A stretch of DNA of 23,418 nt from an uncultured Chitinophaga sp. (GCF_937874145.1 NZ_CALNBI010000505.1:1-23418), one strand, 5' to 3'; counted from the first letter of the stretch, positions 8,433-18,238 are shown. Numbers and translations: made by a program. The notes: generated from the letters alone by a model not told the origin.

Positions 8433-9212
8433 ATGATCAAAGGCGGGCCAAAAAAAGAGGAAAAACAACTGACGATCCTAATTTCCCAACCTAAGCCAGA
8501 AACAGAGAAATCACCTTATTTCGACCTCGCTAAGAAATTCAACATCCGGTTGGACTTCTTTCCGTTCATCAGGGTAGAAGGTGTGCCTGGTAAGGAGTTC
8601 CGCAAGCAGAAGATTGATATTGTCAACCATTCCGCAGTGATTTTCACCAGCCGGAATGCCGTAGATCACTTCTTTCGTATTTGCGAGGAGCTGAAAGTAA
8701 AGGTTTCGCAGGAATGCAAATATTTTTGCATCACTGAAGCGGTTGCCCTCTATCTCCAGAAATTTATCCTTTACCGCAAGCGTAAAGTGTTTTACGGGGC
8801 CGATGGTTCTGCCAAGAGCCTCCTGGAAGTCATGAACAAGCACCGGGAAAACGAGAAGTTCCTCTTTCCCAGCGCCGACAGCCAGAAGAAAGACATCGAG
8901 GAATGGCTGAAAACCAATAAGTGCGACTACGCCACCGCCACGCTGTATAAAACCGTATCGAACGACGTGAAGGAAGTCATGACCAACACGGAATATGACC
9001 TGATCGTCTTCTTCAGTCCCTACGGCGTGAAATCGCTCTTCGAAAACGTTCCGAAATTCAAGCAAAACGGCACCCGCATCGGCGCCTTCGGTCCTACGAC
9101 CTCCGCCGCTGTAGAAGAAGCCGGGCTGAAACTCGACATCAAAGCCCCCGCACCGCAAGCCCCCTCCATGGTGGCCGCGCTCGAACAATTCCTGCAGGGG
9201 CTCAAAAAATAG
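8433..9212 (+). CDS. hemD: Uroporphyrinogen-III synthase
   Basis: A 259-residue HemD-family enzyme, which cyclises hydroxymethylbilane to uroporphyrinogen III with inversion of ring D in the heme/siroheme pathway. The family is poorly conserved, but the pattern is typical of Bacteroidota members. It starts TILISQPKPETEKSPYFDLA, followed by VIFTSRNAVDHFF (first domain), LIVFFSPYGVKSLF (second domain) and the closing GAFGPTTSAAVEEAGL motif. I chose the ATG at 8433, which gives MIKGGPKKEEKQ. A GTG at 8394, overlapping the previous stop codon, would add 13 residues of non-typical sequence. It follows the DUF4271 gene directly, and a GAAA-loop terminator ends the unit. Confidence 0.88.
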   Translation: MIKGGPKKEEKQLTILISQPKPETEKSPYFDLAKKFNIRLDFFPFIRVEGVPGKEFRKQKIDIVNHSAVIFTSRNAVDHFFRICEELKVKVSQECKYFCITEAVALYLQKFILYRKRKVFYGADGSAKSLLEVMNKHRENEKFLFPSADSQKKDIEEWLKTNKCDYATATLYKTVSNDVKEVMTNTEYDLIVFFSPYGVKSLFENVPKFKQNGTRIGAFGPTTSAAVEEAGLKLDIKAPAPQAPSMVAALEQFLQGLKK

Positions 9213-9239
9213 TAACAAGCTTTACAAATAATTATCAGG

Positions 9240-9274
9240 GGGGATCATCGAAAGATGTTCCCCTTTTTTATTTT
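9240..9274 (+). terminator. Rho-independent terminator after hemD
   Basis: Arms GGGGATCATC (9240-9249) and GATGTTCCCC (9254-9263) pair with one mismatch around a GAAA tetraloop, followed by TTTTTTATTTT. It ends the DUF4271-hemD unit. The next gene starts only 17 bp beyond the T-rich tract. Confidence 0.85.
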
Positions 9275-9291
9275 CGCTTAAAATCAATGGC

Positions 9292-11337
<2,046 letters not shown>

Positions 11338-11729
11338 GAATTGTTGTAATTTGCGTTCCCTTTGATAAATTAGCGTTTCAGAGCAAATTCAGGCATTGAG
11401 AATTCCCAAATAAATATTATATTTATTACAAATGCGTGATTAGGCTTGACAGGCAAGGGTTTACAGAGGGCTATAGCCTGTATGTGGCCGTGGTAAATTA
11501 ACAGTGGAAAGGCACAAGGACATAATAAAATGTTAAAACTTCCGTTTTACTATATTGCGTACCCCGGAAATGTGCGGTTGAAAAAGTTGGAAGAAAACAT
11601 ACTACGGATTAAAAAAAAATAATACATTTGCTATCTTTCTGTGATACAACCAGGTGAAAAGCGTGACTGTAGCAGTTGACTTGTCGTTTGGCAGAAGCAT
11701 CTGGCGGGTTTAAGAAAAAACGTATTCTA
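11338..11729 (+). other. Long AT-rich intergenic region upstream of gldK
   Basis: The 392-bp gap has no recognised gene. It contains: an AT-rich 19-bp dyad (11409-11427); an imperfect hairpin with arms ACAGGC (11449-11454) and GCCTGT (11476-11481) enclosing the palindrome GGCTATAGCC (11469-11478); a 30-codon ORF (11530-11622, starting MLKLPFYYIAYP and ending in a Lys run) whose reality is uncertain; and a TACATTTG -7 box (11623-11630). I see no terminator for the upstream DUF255 gene and no tRNA. If the promoter is right, the gldK transcript has a leader of about 95 nt. Confidence 0.6.
11623..11630 (+). promoter_or_regulatory. Candidate promoter (-7 box TACATTTG) for the gldKLMN operon
   Basis: TACATTTG fits the TAnnTTTG -7 consensus and lies 99 bp before the gldK start, just after an A-rich run. 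TTG triplets occur further upstream (11577, 11587) but not at the standard 18-21 bp spacing, so the -33 element is unclear. Confidence 0.4.
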
Positions 11730-13028
11730 ATGAAAGTCACCCTTATGAAGCTTAATTATTGTAGTGGGCTGTTGGTCATGCTGCTGGCGGTGCTGCTGGC
11801 CAGTTGCGGCGGCGGGAAATCCGCTAAGAACGCGCAGGGTCAGTTAATAGGCGTTAGTCCCAGACCGAAGTACTCACCCCCCGTACCTTATGGAATGGTA
11901 TATGTTCCTTCCGGGACTTTTCACATGGGGCCGAATGACGAGGATGTGAATTATTCCTTTACAGCAAGGAATAAATCCATTTCGATTTCCGGTTTCTACA
12001 TGGACGCTACTGAGATCACGAACAACGAGTACCGACAGTTCGTGAACTGGGTAACGGATTCCATGGCGCATGTGTTGATGGGCCATGTGAAAAACGACAA
12101 TGGGGTGGATTACGTGGACTGGAAACAGAAGATCAACTGGAAAGACAAATCGACTTACGAAAAGCTGGACGCGATGATGTACGCTCCGGAAGACCGTTTA
12201 TACGGCCGCCTGGAGATCGACGTGCGCAAGCTGAAATACCACGAAGAGCGGTTTAACTGGGACAAGGCGAAGCTGCGCGAGAACAAGGACAAGCCGCGTT
12301 CTCAGTTCATCGACCGGAAAGACGTGCCCATTTACCCGGACACCCTTTGCTGGATCCGCGACTTCTCGTATGCGTATAACGAGCCCATGACGCGCATGTA
12401 CTTCTGGCACCCTGCGTTCGACAACTACCCGGTTGTGGGCGTAAACTGGCACCAGGCGAATACATTCTGCGAATGGCGTTCCAAATTCTGGGAAGACTAC
12501 CGGACCTCCAAGAAGCAGTTCACCGAGGATAAGTTCCAGCTGCCTTCCGAAGCGCAGTGGGAATATGCAGCCCGCGGCGGACGCGAACAGGCGCCGTATC
12601 CCTGGGGCGGTTACTACATCCGCAACAAGAAAGGCTGTTTGCTCGCCAACTTCAAGCCCGGCCGCGGTAACTATCCGGAAGACGGTGGTTTTTATACCGT
12701 TCGTGCCGACGCTTACTGGCCTAACGACTACGGTCTGTACAACATGGCGGGCAACGTAGCGGAATGGACGATGGACATCTACTATCAGAATGCCTATTCC
12801 TTCACCTCCGATATGAACCCTTATCTGCGGATGGACGTTGCCGACAACGCGCCGCCGAAGATGAAGCGGAAAACCATCCGCGGAGGCAGCTGGAAGGATA
12901 TCGGGCACTTCCTGCAGAACGGTACGCGCTCTTACGAGTACCAGGACAGCGCGAAGTCTTACATCGGCTTCCGTTGCACCATCGCGTTCCTGAGCCGGTC
13001 CAAAAACGATTTCAACAAAAGGAAATAG
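11730..13028 (+). CDS. gldK: Type IX secretion/gliding motility lipoprotein GldK
   Basis: A 432-residue outer-membrane lipoprotein of the type IX secretion system (PorK/GldK). The N-terminal signal MKVTLMKLNYCSGLLVMLLA ends in the lipobox LASC (C26) followed by GGG. From about residue 50 a formylglycine-generating-enzyme-like (FGE-sulfatase) domain begins (YGMVYVPSGTFHMGPNDEDV). It runs through QLPSEAQWEYAARGG and MAGNVAEWTMDIYY to RGGSWKDIGHF and YIGFRCTIA at the C-terminus. Known role: with GldN it forms the periplasmic ring associated with the outer membrane. I chose the ATG at 11730 because it gives a standard lipoprotein signal; an ATG at 11745 is also possible. The open frame continues upstream to 11676 without adding plausible sequence. 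It is the first gene of gldKLMN. Confidence 0.96.
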   Translation: MKVTLMKLNYCSGLLVMLLAVLLASCGGGKSAKNAQGQLIGVSPRPKYSPPVPYGMVYVPSGTFHMGPNDEDVNYSFTARNKSISISGFYMDATEITNNEYRQFVNWVTDSMAHVLMGHVKNDNGVDYVDWKQKINWKDKSTYEKLDAMMYAPEDRLYGRLEIDVRKLKYHEERFNWDKAKLRENKDKPRSQFIDRKDVPIYPDTLCWIRDFSYAYNEPMTRMYFWHPAFDNYPVVGVNWHQANTFCEWRSKFWEDYRTSKKQFTEDKFQLPSEAQWEYAARGGREQAPYPWGGYYIRNKKGCLLANFKPGRGNYPEDGGFYTVRADAYWPNDYGLYNMAGNVAEWTMDIYYQNAYSFTSDMNPYLRMDVADNAPPKMKRKTIRGGSWKDIGHFLQNGTRSYEYQDSAKSYIGFRCTIAFLSRSKNDFNKRK

Positions 13029-13144
13029 GAATAAATAGCTGAATCTTGGTGATAAACCTGACACAAAATCATATCATTATGAGCACAGCAAGCATGCATC
13101 GAGCTTTTTACCTTTTAATCACCCATAAACTTAAATTTTAACCT

Positions 13145-13885
13145 ATGGCTATGAATCCTAACACAGCGAAATGGCTTAATTTCTTCGTATGTATCGCCGC
13201 ATCAGTGGTGATCATCGGGGCTATGTTCAAACTGCAGCACTGGCCTGGCGCAGACGTTGCCCTGATCGTGGGCCTGAGCGTGGAAGCCCTGATCTTCTTT
13301 ATTTACGCATTCGTGCCTGATAGCAGCGCACCCGCTCCCGCAGCCGGCGTTGCCGTTGCCGGCAGCCCAACCCTCGCCAAAATGGACAAAATGCTGGAAG
13401 AAGCCGACATCACTCCGGCCAATCTCAGCCGCCTGAGCGATAACTTCTCCAAACTGGGCACAACTGTCGACAAGATGCGCGATATCTCCGATGTGGTAGC
13501 CGCAACCGGCGATTACACCGCCAAGACCCGCGAAGCCGCCAATGCTATCGGTTCTGTAACGCAGGCATATACCAACGCAGCAGCTGCCGTGTCTACCTTC
13601 AACAACGCTTCCGAATCCACCCGCAACTTCCACGAGCAGGTTCAGTCCATGACCAAAAACCTGGCATCCCTGAACGCGATCTACGAACTGGAACTGCAGG
13701 ATACCAATAACCACCTGAAAGCTATGAACAGCTTCTACGGAAACCTGCTCACTGCTTCCAAGGCCATGAGCGGCAGCGTTGACGATGCGAAGAAAACACA
13801 GGAGCAAATCACCCTGCTGGCCCGCAACCTCAGCAACCTGAACACCGTATACGGCAATATGCTCACCGCAATGCAAGGCAAATAA
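13145..13885 (+). CDS. gldL: Type IX secretion/gliding motility motor protein GldL
   Basis: A 246-residue inner-membrane protein with two N-terminal transmembrane helices (about 11-28 and 36-56) joined by the conserved FKLQHWPGAD loop. In-membrane polar residues such as K29, H32 and E47 are visible. The long C-terminal cytoplasmic part is predicted coiled coil, rich in Ala/Thr/Asn with heptad-like spacing. Family knowledge: GldL forms a pentamer around a GldM dimer, and the complex is the proton-motive-force-driven motor for gliding and type IX secretion. The ATG at 13145 is used; another in-frame ATG follows two codons later. The 116-bp gap from gldK is the longest in the cluster and contains a 20-codon ORF ending 3 bp before this start. 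Confidence 0.96.
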   Translation: MAMNPNTAKWLNFFVCIAASVVIIGAMFKLQHWPGADVALIVGLSVEALIFFIYAFVPDSSAPAPAAGVAVAGSPTLAKMDKMLEEADITPANLSRLSDNFSKLGTTVDKMRDISDVVAATGDYTAKTREAANAIGSVTQAYTNAAAAVSTFNNASESTRNFHEQVQSMTKNLASLNAIYELELQDTNNHLKAMNSFYGNLLTASKAMSGSVDDAKKTQEQITLLARNLSNLNTVYGNMLTAMQGK

Positions 13886-13942
13886 GGTAACGCAATAGTG
13901 ACGATAACAAGAGACATTCAATTCTAAAACTTGTAGACTACT

Positions 13943-15481
13943 ATGGCATTACCAAAAGATCCCAGGCAGAAGATGATCAACTTCATGTACCTGGTACTTA
14001 CTGCAATGTTAGCGTTGAACGTATCCGCCGAGATCCTGAACGCATTCGATATAGTAAACAACTCCATCACAACGTCTAACGAATCCATTAATAATAAGAA
14101 CGGCAAAACTTACCGCCAGTTCGAAAAACTGATGGCCAACGACGAAGGGAAAGTGGGCCCGTTGAAAGCAAAGGCCGATGAAGTCCGTAAGATTTCCCAG
14201 ATTACCTATGATTATCTTGACACGCTCAAGCAAAAAATTATCCGTGAAAGCGGAGGGCTTACCGATGAAGGTGAGATCAAAAGCAAAGACAACCTCGATG
14301 CGCCCACGCGCGTAATGGAAAACCAGAAAGAAGGCGACGCCCTCGAAAAGCAACTGCAATCTTTCCGTAACCAGGTGCTCGCACAGATCAATCCCAGGGA
14401 TAAAAACGTTTTCGATACCACGCTCCCGCTCCGTATAGAATTACCGGCGCAGAAAGGGCCCGTGAAGAAAAACTGGACCGAATATCACTTCAACATGGTG
14501 CCGACCATCGCGGCGGTAACCCTGCTCAGCAAATTCCAGAACGATATCCGCAACTCGGAAGCCATGATCATCGATAAACTGATGACCGAAGTTTCTGAAA
14601 ACGACCTCGCTTTCGATAAGCTGGAAGCATTCGTGTCCCTCAACTCTAAAAACTTTACACCCGGGCAGACGCTCAAAGCCACCGTGGTAATGGGCGCCTA
14701 CAGCAGTACGGTAAACCCGACGATCGTGATCAACGGTACTTCCGTTACGGCTTCCGGCGGTAAAGGTGTCTTCGAAATGCCTGTCAACACCATCGGCGAA
14801 CACAAGATCGCCGGTACCATCCAGCTGGTAAAGCCCAACGGCCAGGTGGTGAACAGCCCGTTCGAAGAAATATATAAGGTGAGCTCCGCCGCTACTTCCA
14901 TCTCTGCGGATAAAATGAACGTAATGTACGTGGCCCTCCAGAACCCGATCAGCATCACCGCCGCCGGCGTTCCGTCCGACAAGGTGAAAGCAACGATCTC
15001 CGGTTGCGGCGGCCAGATCACCAGCAGAGGGAACGGCGAATTCGTAGTAACCGTTAGCTCTACCGGCAAGGCCATCATCAACGTAACCGCCGAAATCGAC
15101 GGTAAAGTGGAAAGCCTCGGTTCCAAAGAGTTCCGTGTGAAAAACGTTCCCGACCCGTCCATCAAGGTAGGCCTCACCAAAGGCCCCACCATGAAAGCCG
15201 CAGAGTTTAAAGTACAGCAAGGCCTCCGCGCCGACCTGGAAGACTTCGTGTTCGACGGCGTTCGCTACGCCGTGGTAGGCTATCGTATGGGTATCGAATC
15301 GCGCAGCCGTCCGTATGCCGAAGGCGACGCTACTTCGGAACTGTGGCCCAACAACCCCGAGTTGCAGGGCGCGATCCGCGGTATCAAACCCGGCGACCAG
15401 GTATATTTCGACAATATCAAGGTGAAAGGACCGGACGGCAGGGTTCGCTCGATGCCGAACGTAAACTTCAAGATCAATTAA
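13943..15481 (+). CDS. gldM: Type IX secretion/gliding motility protein GldM
   Basis: A 512-residue protein, the usual family length. The N-terminus (ALPKDPRQKMINFMYLVLTA, then LALNVSAEILNAF) is the near-invariant GldM/PorM start, with one transmembrane helix at about residues 11-33. A large periplasmic part follows: helical D1 (KLMANDEGKVGPLKAKADEV and onward), then three beta-rich domains ending in the conserved GDQVYFDNIKVKGPDGRVR segment. Known role: the helix sits in the GldL pentamer, and the long periplasmic rod carries motor torque to the GldK-GldN ring. It lies 57 bp after gldL and 22 bp before gldN, in the same operon. Confidence 0.97.
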   Translation: MALPKDPRQKMINFMYLVLTAMLALNVSAEILNAFDIVNNSITTSNESINNKNGKTYRQFEKLMANDEGKVGPLKAKADEVRKISQITYDYLDTLKQKIIRESGGLTDEGEIKSKDNLDAPTRVMENQKEGDALEKQLQSFRNQVLAQINPRDKNVFDTTLPLRIELPAQKGPVKKNWTEYHFNMVPTIAAVTLLSKFQNDIRNSEAMIIDKLMTEVSENDLAFDKLEAFVSLNSKNFTPGQTLKATVVMGAYSSTVNPTIVINGTSVTASGGKGVFEMPVNTIGEHKIAGTIQLVKPNGQVVNSPFEEIYKVSSAATSISADKMNVMYVALQNPISITAAGVPSDKVKATISGCGGQITSRGNGEFVVTVSSTGKAIINVTAEIDGKVESLGSKEFRVKNVPDPSIKVGLTKGPTMKAAEFKVQQGLRADLEDFVFDGVRYAVVGYRMGIESRSRPYAEGDATSELWPNNPELQGAIRGIKPGDQVYFDNIKVKGPDGRVRSMPNVNFKIN

Positions 15482-15503
15482 CGAACAAAAACCGTTACTG
15501 GCT

Positions 15504-16538
15504 ATGCAAGCAGTAATATTGAAAAGGATCAGCCTGAGTGCGCTGTTATTGGTTTTCATCGCTTCTACCGCCGACGCGCAATCGCGCCGGAGAAGAGGCG
15601 GCACCGAAACACCGCCTCCGCAGGAGCAGGCGCCCGTAACCAACCCGGCTACCGGCAACCCTGTTAATGTGCCCGCGGCTCCCGCCGGAGACCCCTCCGG
15701 CACGGCGCCCGCATCTCTCCGCCAGGACGGCGTGGGAACACCGGTAGACACGCCGCGCAAGTCGCTGCGGGTAGACGGGGTATCCGAAAAGAGCCCTATC
15801 CGCGACCGTGTGCCCATCGCCTACGACCACATCCGTGAAGATGACAAGTTCTGGGAAAAACAGATCTGGCAGATCATCGATGTGCGGGAGAAGATGAACC
15901 TTCCCTTCCAGTACAACGTGGAAGACGAATCGGGCGTGAACCAGCTCCTGATCAATATCCTGCTTGCTGCGATCAAAAACAAGGAAGTGGAAGCGTTCAG
16001 CCCGATCGACGACCGTTTCAGCACCCTCATGCCTTACGACGAGATCATGACCAAGCTTTCGGGCGAGGAAAGGACCGTCCGCAGCATCGACCCGGTGACC
16101 GGGGAGGAAAAAAACGTAACGATCCGCGACGAGTTCAACCCTGAAACGATCAAGCAGTACAAAATCAAGGAAGTTTGGGTGTTTGACCAGGAAGCCTCCG
16201 CGCTGAAGGTGCGCATCCTCGGTATCGCCCCCATGGTATCCCGTCTGAACGACGATGGTTCCGTACGCGCCACCATTCCCCTGTTCTGGCTTTACTATCC
16301 CGATCTGCGCCCCGTTCTGGCCAAATACGACGTATATAACCAGAACAACGACGCGTCCACCATGACCTGGGAAGACCTGTTCGAGATGCGTTTCTTCGCC
16401 AGCTACGTAGTGAAGGAAAAGAACGCTTACAACCGCGAGATCAGCAATTACATCAAAGACGGTGTGATGCGCTTGCTGGAAGGCCAGGCGATTAAAGACA
16501 AGATCTTCAACAAAGAGCAGGACCTGTGGGAATACTAA
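15504..16538 (+). CDS. gldN: Type IX secretion/gliding motility protein GldN
   Basis: A 344-residue periplasmic protein. The signal peptide MQAVILKRISLSALLLVFIA ends near ADA-Q. Next come an Arg-rich patch and a Pro/Ala/Thr-rich linker (to about residue 90), then the conserved GldN/PorN domain (REDDKFWEKQIWQIIDVREK; DRFSTLMPYDEIMTKLSGEE; IKEVWVFDQEASALKVRILG; DLFEMRFFASYVVKEKNAYN). Known role: partner of GldK in the outer-membrane-associated ring of the type IX secretion system. It is the last gene of the cluster, with a terminator 39 bp after its stop. Confidence 0.96.
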   Translation: MQAVILKRISLSALLLVFIASTADAQSRRRRGGTETPPPQEQAPVTNPATGNPVNVPAAPAGDPSGTAPASLRQDGVGTPVDTPRKSLRVDGVSEKSPIRDRVPIAYDHIREDDKFWEKQIWQIIDVREKMNLPFQYNVEDESGVNQLLINILLAAIKNKEVEAFSPIDDRFSTLMPYDEIMTKLSGEERTVRSIDPVTGEEKNVTIRDEFNPETIKQYKIKEVWVFDQEASALKVRILGIAPMVSRLNDDGSVRATIPLFWLYYPDLRPVLAKYDVYNQNNDASTMTWEDLFEMRFFASYVVKEKNAYNREISNYIKDGVMRLLEGQAIKDKIFNKEQDLWEY

Positions 16539-16577
16539 TATCCCTTTCGTTCAGATCCTGCGAACGATAATGAGAAG

Positions 16578-16606
16578 CCGCCTCCTGCACAGGGGGCGGT
16601 TTTTTT
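16578..16606 (+). terminator. Rho-independent terminator after gldN
   Basis: Arms CCGCCTCCTG (16578-16587) and CAGGGGGCGG (16590-16599) pair with one T-G wobble, and seven T residues follow (16600-16606). The drawn loop is 2 nt, so the top pairs probably open. It ends gldKLMN only 13 bp before the start of the next gene. Confidence 0.85.
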
Positions 16607-16619
16607 ATATCTTGCAGGT

Positions 16620-17192
16620 ATGCAGCAACTCAGAACCGCAATAGAGGCCGTTATTCCCCTTCCTGAGGACGCCTGGGAAGATCTTTCCGCCTGCTTCCAT
16701 CCGCTGGCCTGCAAGCGGAAAACGGTGCTGACGGCGGCCGGGGATACGGAACGTTATTGTTACTATGTCACGGAGGGATTGCAGCGGGCGTTTGCGCTGG
16801 CGGAAGGGCAGAAGGAAGCCACCCTGATGTTTTCGTACCCCGGTTCGTTTTCGGGGATCATCGATTCGTTTTTCCTGCAGCAGCCGTCGAAATATTACCT
16901 GGAAACCCTCACGCAGAGCGCTTTTTTACGGATTTCGTTCAACGACATCCAGCGGCTGATGCAGCAATACCCCGTTATCGCCAGGTGGGTGCATGTGGGT
17001 ACGATGGCGGCCATGGCAGGTGTGATGGAACGGCTGATAGAAATCCAGACGCTGGGGGCGGAGCAGAAGTTCCGGCGCCTTTTGGCCAGGAGCCCTCACG
17101 TCCTACAGATGATTCCCCACAAATACCTGGCATCCTACCTCGGCATCGACCCCGCCACATTCAGCAAGCTGCTGGGCGGCGTTCGCTTGTAA
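16620..17192 (+). CDS. Crp/Fnr family transcriptional regulator
   Basis: A 190-residue protein with an N-terminal cyclic-nucleotide-binding-like beta-barrel (about residues 25-115; TVLTAAGDTERYCYYVTEGL). A dimerisation helix follows (WVHVGTMAAMAGVMERLIEI), then a C-terminal helix-turn-helix (PHKYLASYLGIDPATFSKLL, 166-185). The Arg/Glu residues that bind cAMP in true CRP are not evident, as is usual for Bacteroidota members of this family, so the effector is unknown. The start ATG lies 13 bp after the gldN terminator, leaving almost no room for a separate promoter. A DinB-like gene follows after 71 bp. Confidence 0.92.
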   Translation: MQQLRTAIEAVIPLPEDAWEDLSACFHPLACKRKTVLTAAGDTERYCYYVTEGLQRAFALAEGQKEATLMFSYPGSFSGIIDSFFLQQPSKYYLETLTQSAFLRISFNDIQRLMQQYPVIARWVHVGTMAAMAGVMERLIEIQTLGAEQKFRRLLARSPHVLQMIPHKYLASYLGIDPATFSKLLGGVRL

Positions 17193-17231
17193 ATCTTGGC
17201 GCAGGCAAAGATTTCGTGCAAAAGTCCGGCT

Positions 17232-17239
17232 TACCTTTG
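17232..17239 (+). promoter_or_regulatory. Candidate promoter (-7 box TACCTTTG) for the DinB-like gene
   Basis: TACCTTTG matches TAnnTTTG exactly and lies 24 bp before the ATG at 17264, the same placement as the copy before gpsA. No good -33 element is seen at standard spacing. Confidence 0.4.
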
Positions 17240-17263
17240 CATCGGATCAACAAATAATGCAAC

Positions 17264-17890
17264 ATGCCTACCTTCCATTCCGCCAGGCTTCTCGGCGATC
17301 TCCAGCGCGACGTTAACAATCTGCTTGCGGCGGCAGACCGCTACCTGGCGCCCCAACCCCATGATATCCTTTTGCAGCAACCCGCTCCCGGCAGCTGGTC
17401 CGCCATCCAGTGCCTGGAGCACCTCAACGGCTATGGCCGGTATTACCTTCCCGCCATCGACGAATCATTCCGGAAATTCCTGGCACAAAACCGACCTGTC
17501 CCGGAGAACTTCCGGAGCGGGTGGCTGGGAAATTACTTCACGCAATCGATGATGCCGAAGGCAGACGGCGGGCTGAAGATGAAGATGCAATCTCCGAAGA
17601 ACCACCGCCCTTCCCCGACGCTTGATGCGGCGCAGATCATGGAGGAATTCCAGGCGCAGCAGGAGTGGATGTTATCGTTGCTGCAGGCGGCGAAGCGGGT
17701 GGATATCGGCGGCATCCGCATTCCGACTACGTTATCGAAGCTGGTGGCGTTGAAGGCGGGTGATACGTTCCGGTTCTTAATTGCGCATGCGCAGCGGCAT
17801 ATGCTGCAGGCTATCCGCAGTGTGGAAAATGTGCGTGGCGGGGATGCCGCTGCGGTGACTTTGCAGTACCTTTCCGAACCGGTCCGCTAA
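17264..17890 (+). CDS. DinB family protein (DinB_2-like four-helix bundle)
   Basis: A 208-residue protein with no signal peptide. The pattern PGSWSAIQCLEHLNGYGRYYLPAI (residues 42-65) and the C-terminal LIAHAQRHMLQAIR (172-185) are typical of the DinB/YfiT-like superfamily. H53, H175 and H179 form the expected metal-binding histidine triad. Family knowledge: these four-helix bundles bind a divalent metal, and many act as thiol- or bacillithiol-dependent transferases, while others are uncharacterised. No specific substrate can be assigned here. It follows the Crp/Fnr-type regulator, but a candidate promoter in the gap means they need not be cotranscribed. Confidence 0.9.
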   Translation: MPTFHSARLLGDLQRDVNNLLAAADRYLAPQPHDILLQQPAPGSWSAIQCLEHLNGYGRYYLPAIDESFRKFLAQNRPVPENFRSGWLGNYFTQSMMPKADGGLKMKMQSPKNHRPSPTLDAAQIMEEFQAQQEWMLSLLQAAKRVDIGGIRIPTTLSKLVALKAGDTFRFLIAHAQRHMLQAIRSVENVRGGDAAAVTLQYLSEPVR

Positions 17891-18238
17891 CAAAAAACCA
17901 TTCCTTCGAAATCTCTTGAAACTCAATACTGTTGCAGGTTGTGGCGAAATGTAATTTCCTTTCGATAACAAATACTTAACAACGGCAGAGCCCCATTCGC
18001 ACTATTTTAGTAATGTGAAAAATGCACTTATTGCATTGCCTGATAATGTGAGTTTTTACAGCGAAGATCTCCCGGTATTTGCCGGTTGTCAAAGATAAAA
18101 TCTGTGTCTTTTAATGGTTAACTTGGGGAAATGGCCTGGTTCTCAAACCGGGCTACCTTTTTTGTGGCAAGTGAAGGAAATTATCATTGCACGTTTTGCT
18201 TGTTGGAACGATGGTTTCAACTGCGGGAAATGCAAACG
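17891..18238 (+). other. Intergenic region between convergent genes, with repeats and a terminator
   Basis: A 348-bp AT-rich gap between the DinB-like gene (+) and uvrC (-). It contains two copies of TAATGTGA (18011-18018 and 18044-18051) flanking a perfect 6-bp hairpin AATGCA/TGCATT (18021-18037). A plus-strand terminator-like hairpin follows at 18134-18163. No credible gene is seen, and the long plus-strand ORF starting at 18131 is an antisense shadow of uvrC. I found no strong minus-strand terminator for uvrC. Confidence 0.55.
18134..18163 (+). terminator. Probable plus-strand terminator facing uvrC
   Basis: Arms GCCTGGTT (18134-18141) and AACCGGGC (18146-18153) pair with one T-G wobble around the loop CTCA, then TACC and six T residues. 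It would end transcription from the DinB-like gene about 250 bp after its stop, or that of an unrecognised RNA. Confidence 0.5.

Noticed and set aside
14441..15817. 458-codon minus-strand ORF across the gldM-gldN junction
   Set aside because: It spans two well-supported genes on the other strand and has a composition typical of antisense frames (many His, Arg, Gly, Val).
16620..17890. Crp/Fnr-type regulator plus DinB-like gene as a possible defence or toxin-type pair
   Set aside because: Both are common single-domain chromosomal families and there is no toxin, nuclease or mobile-element signature nearby.
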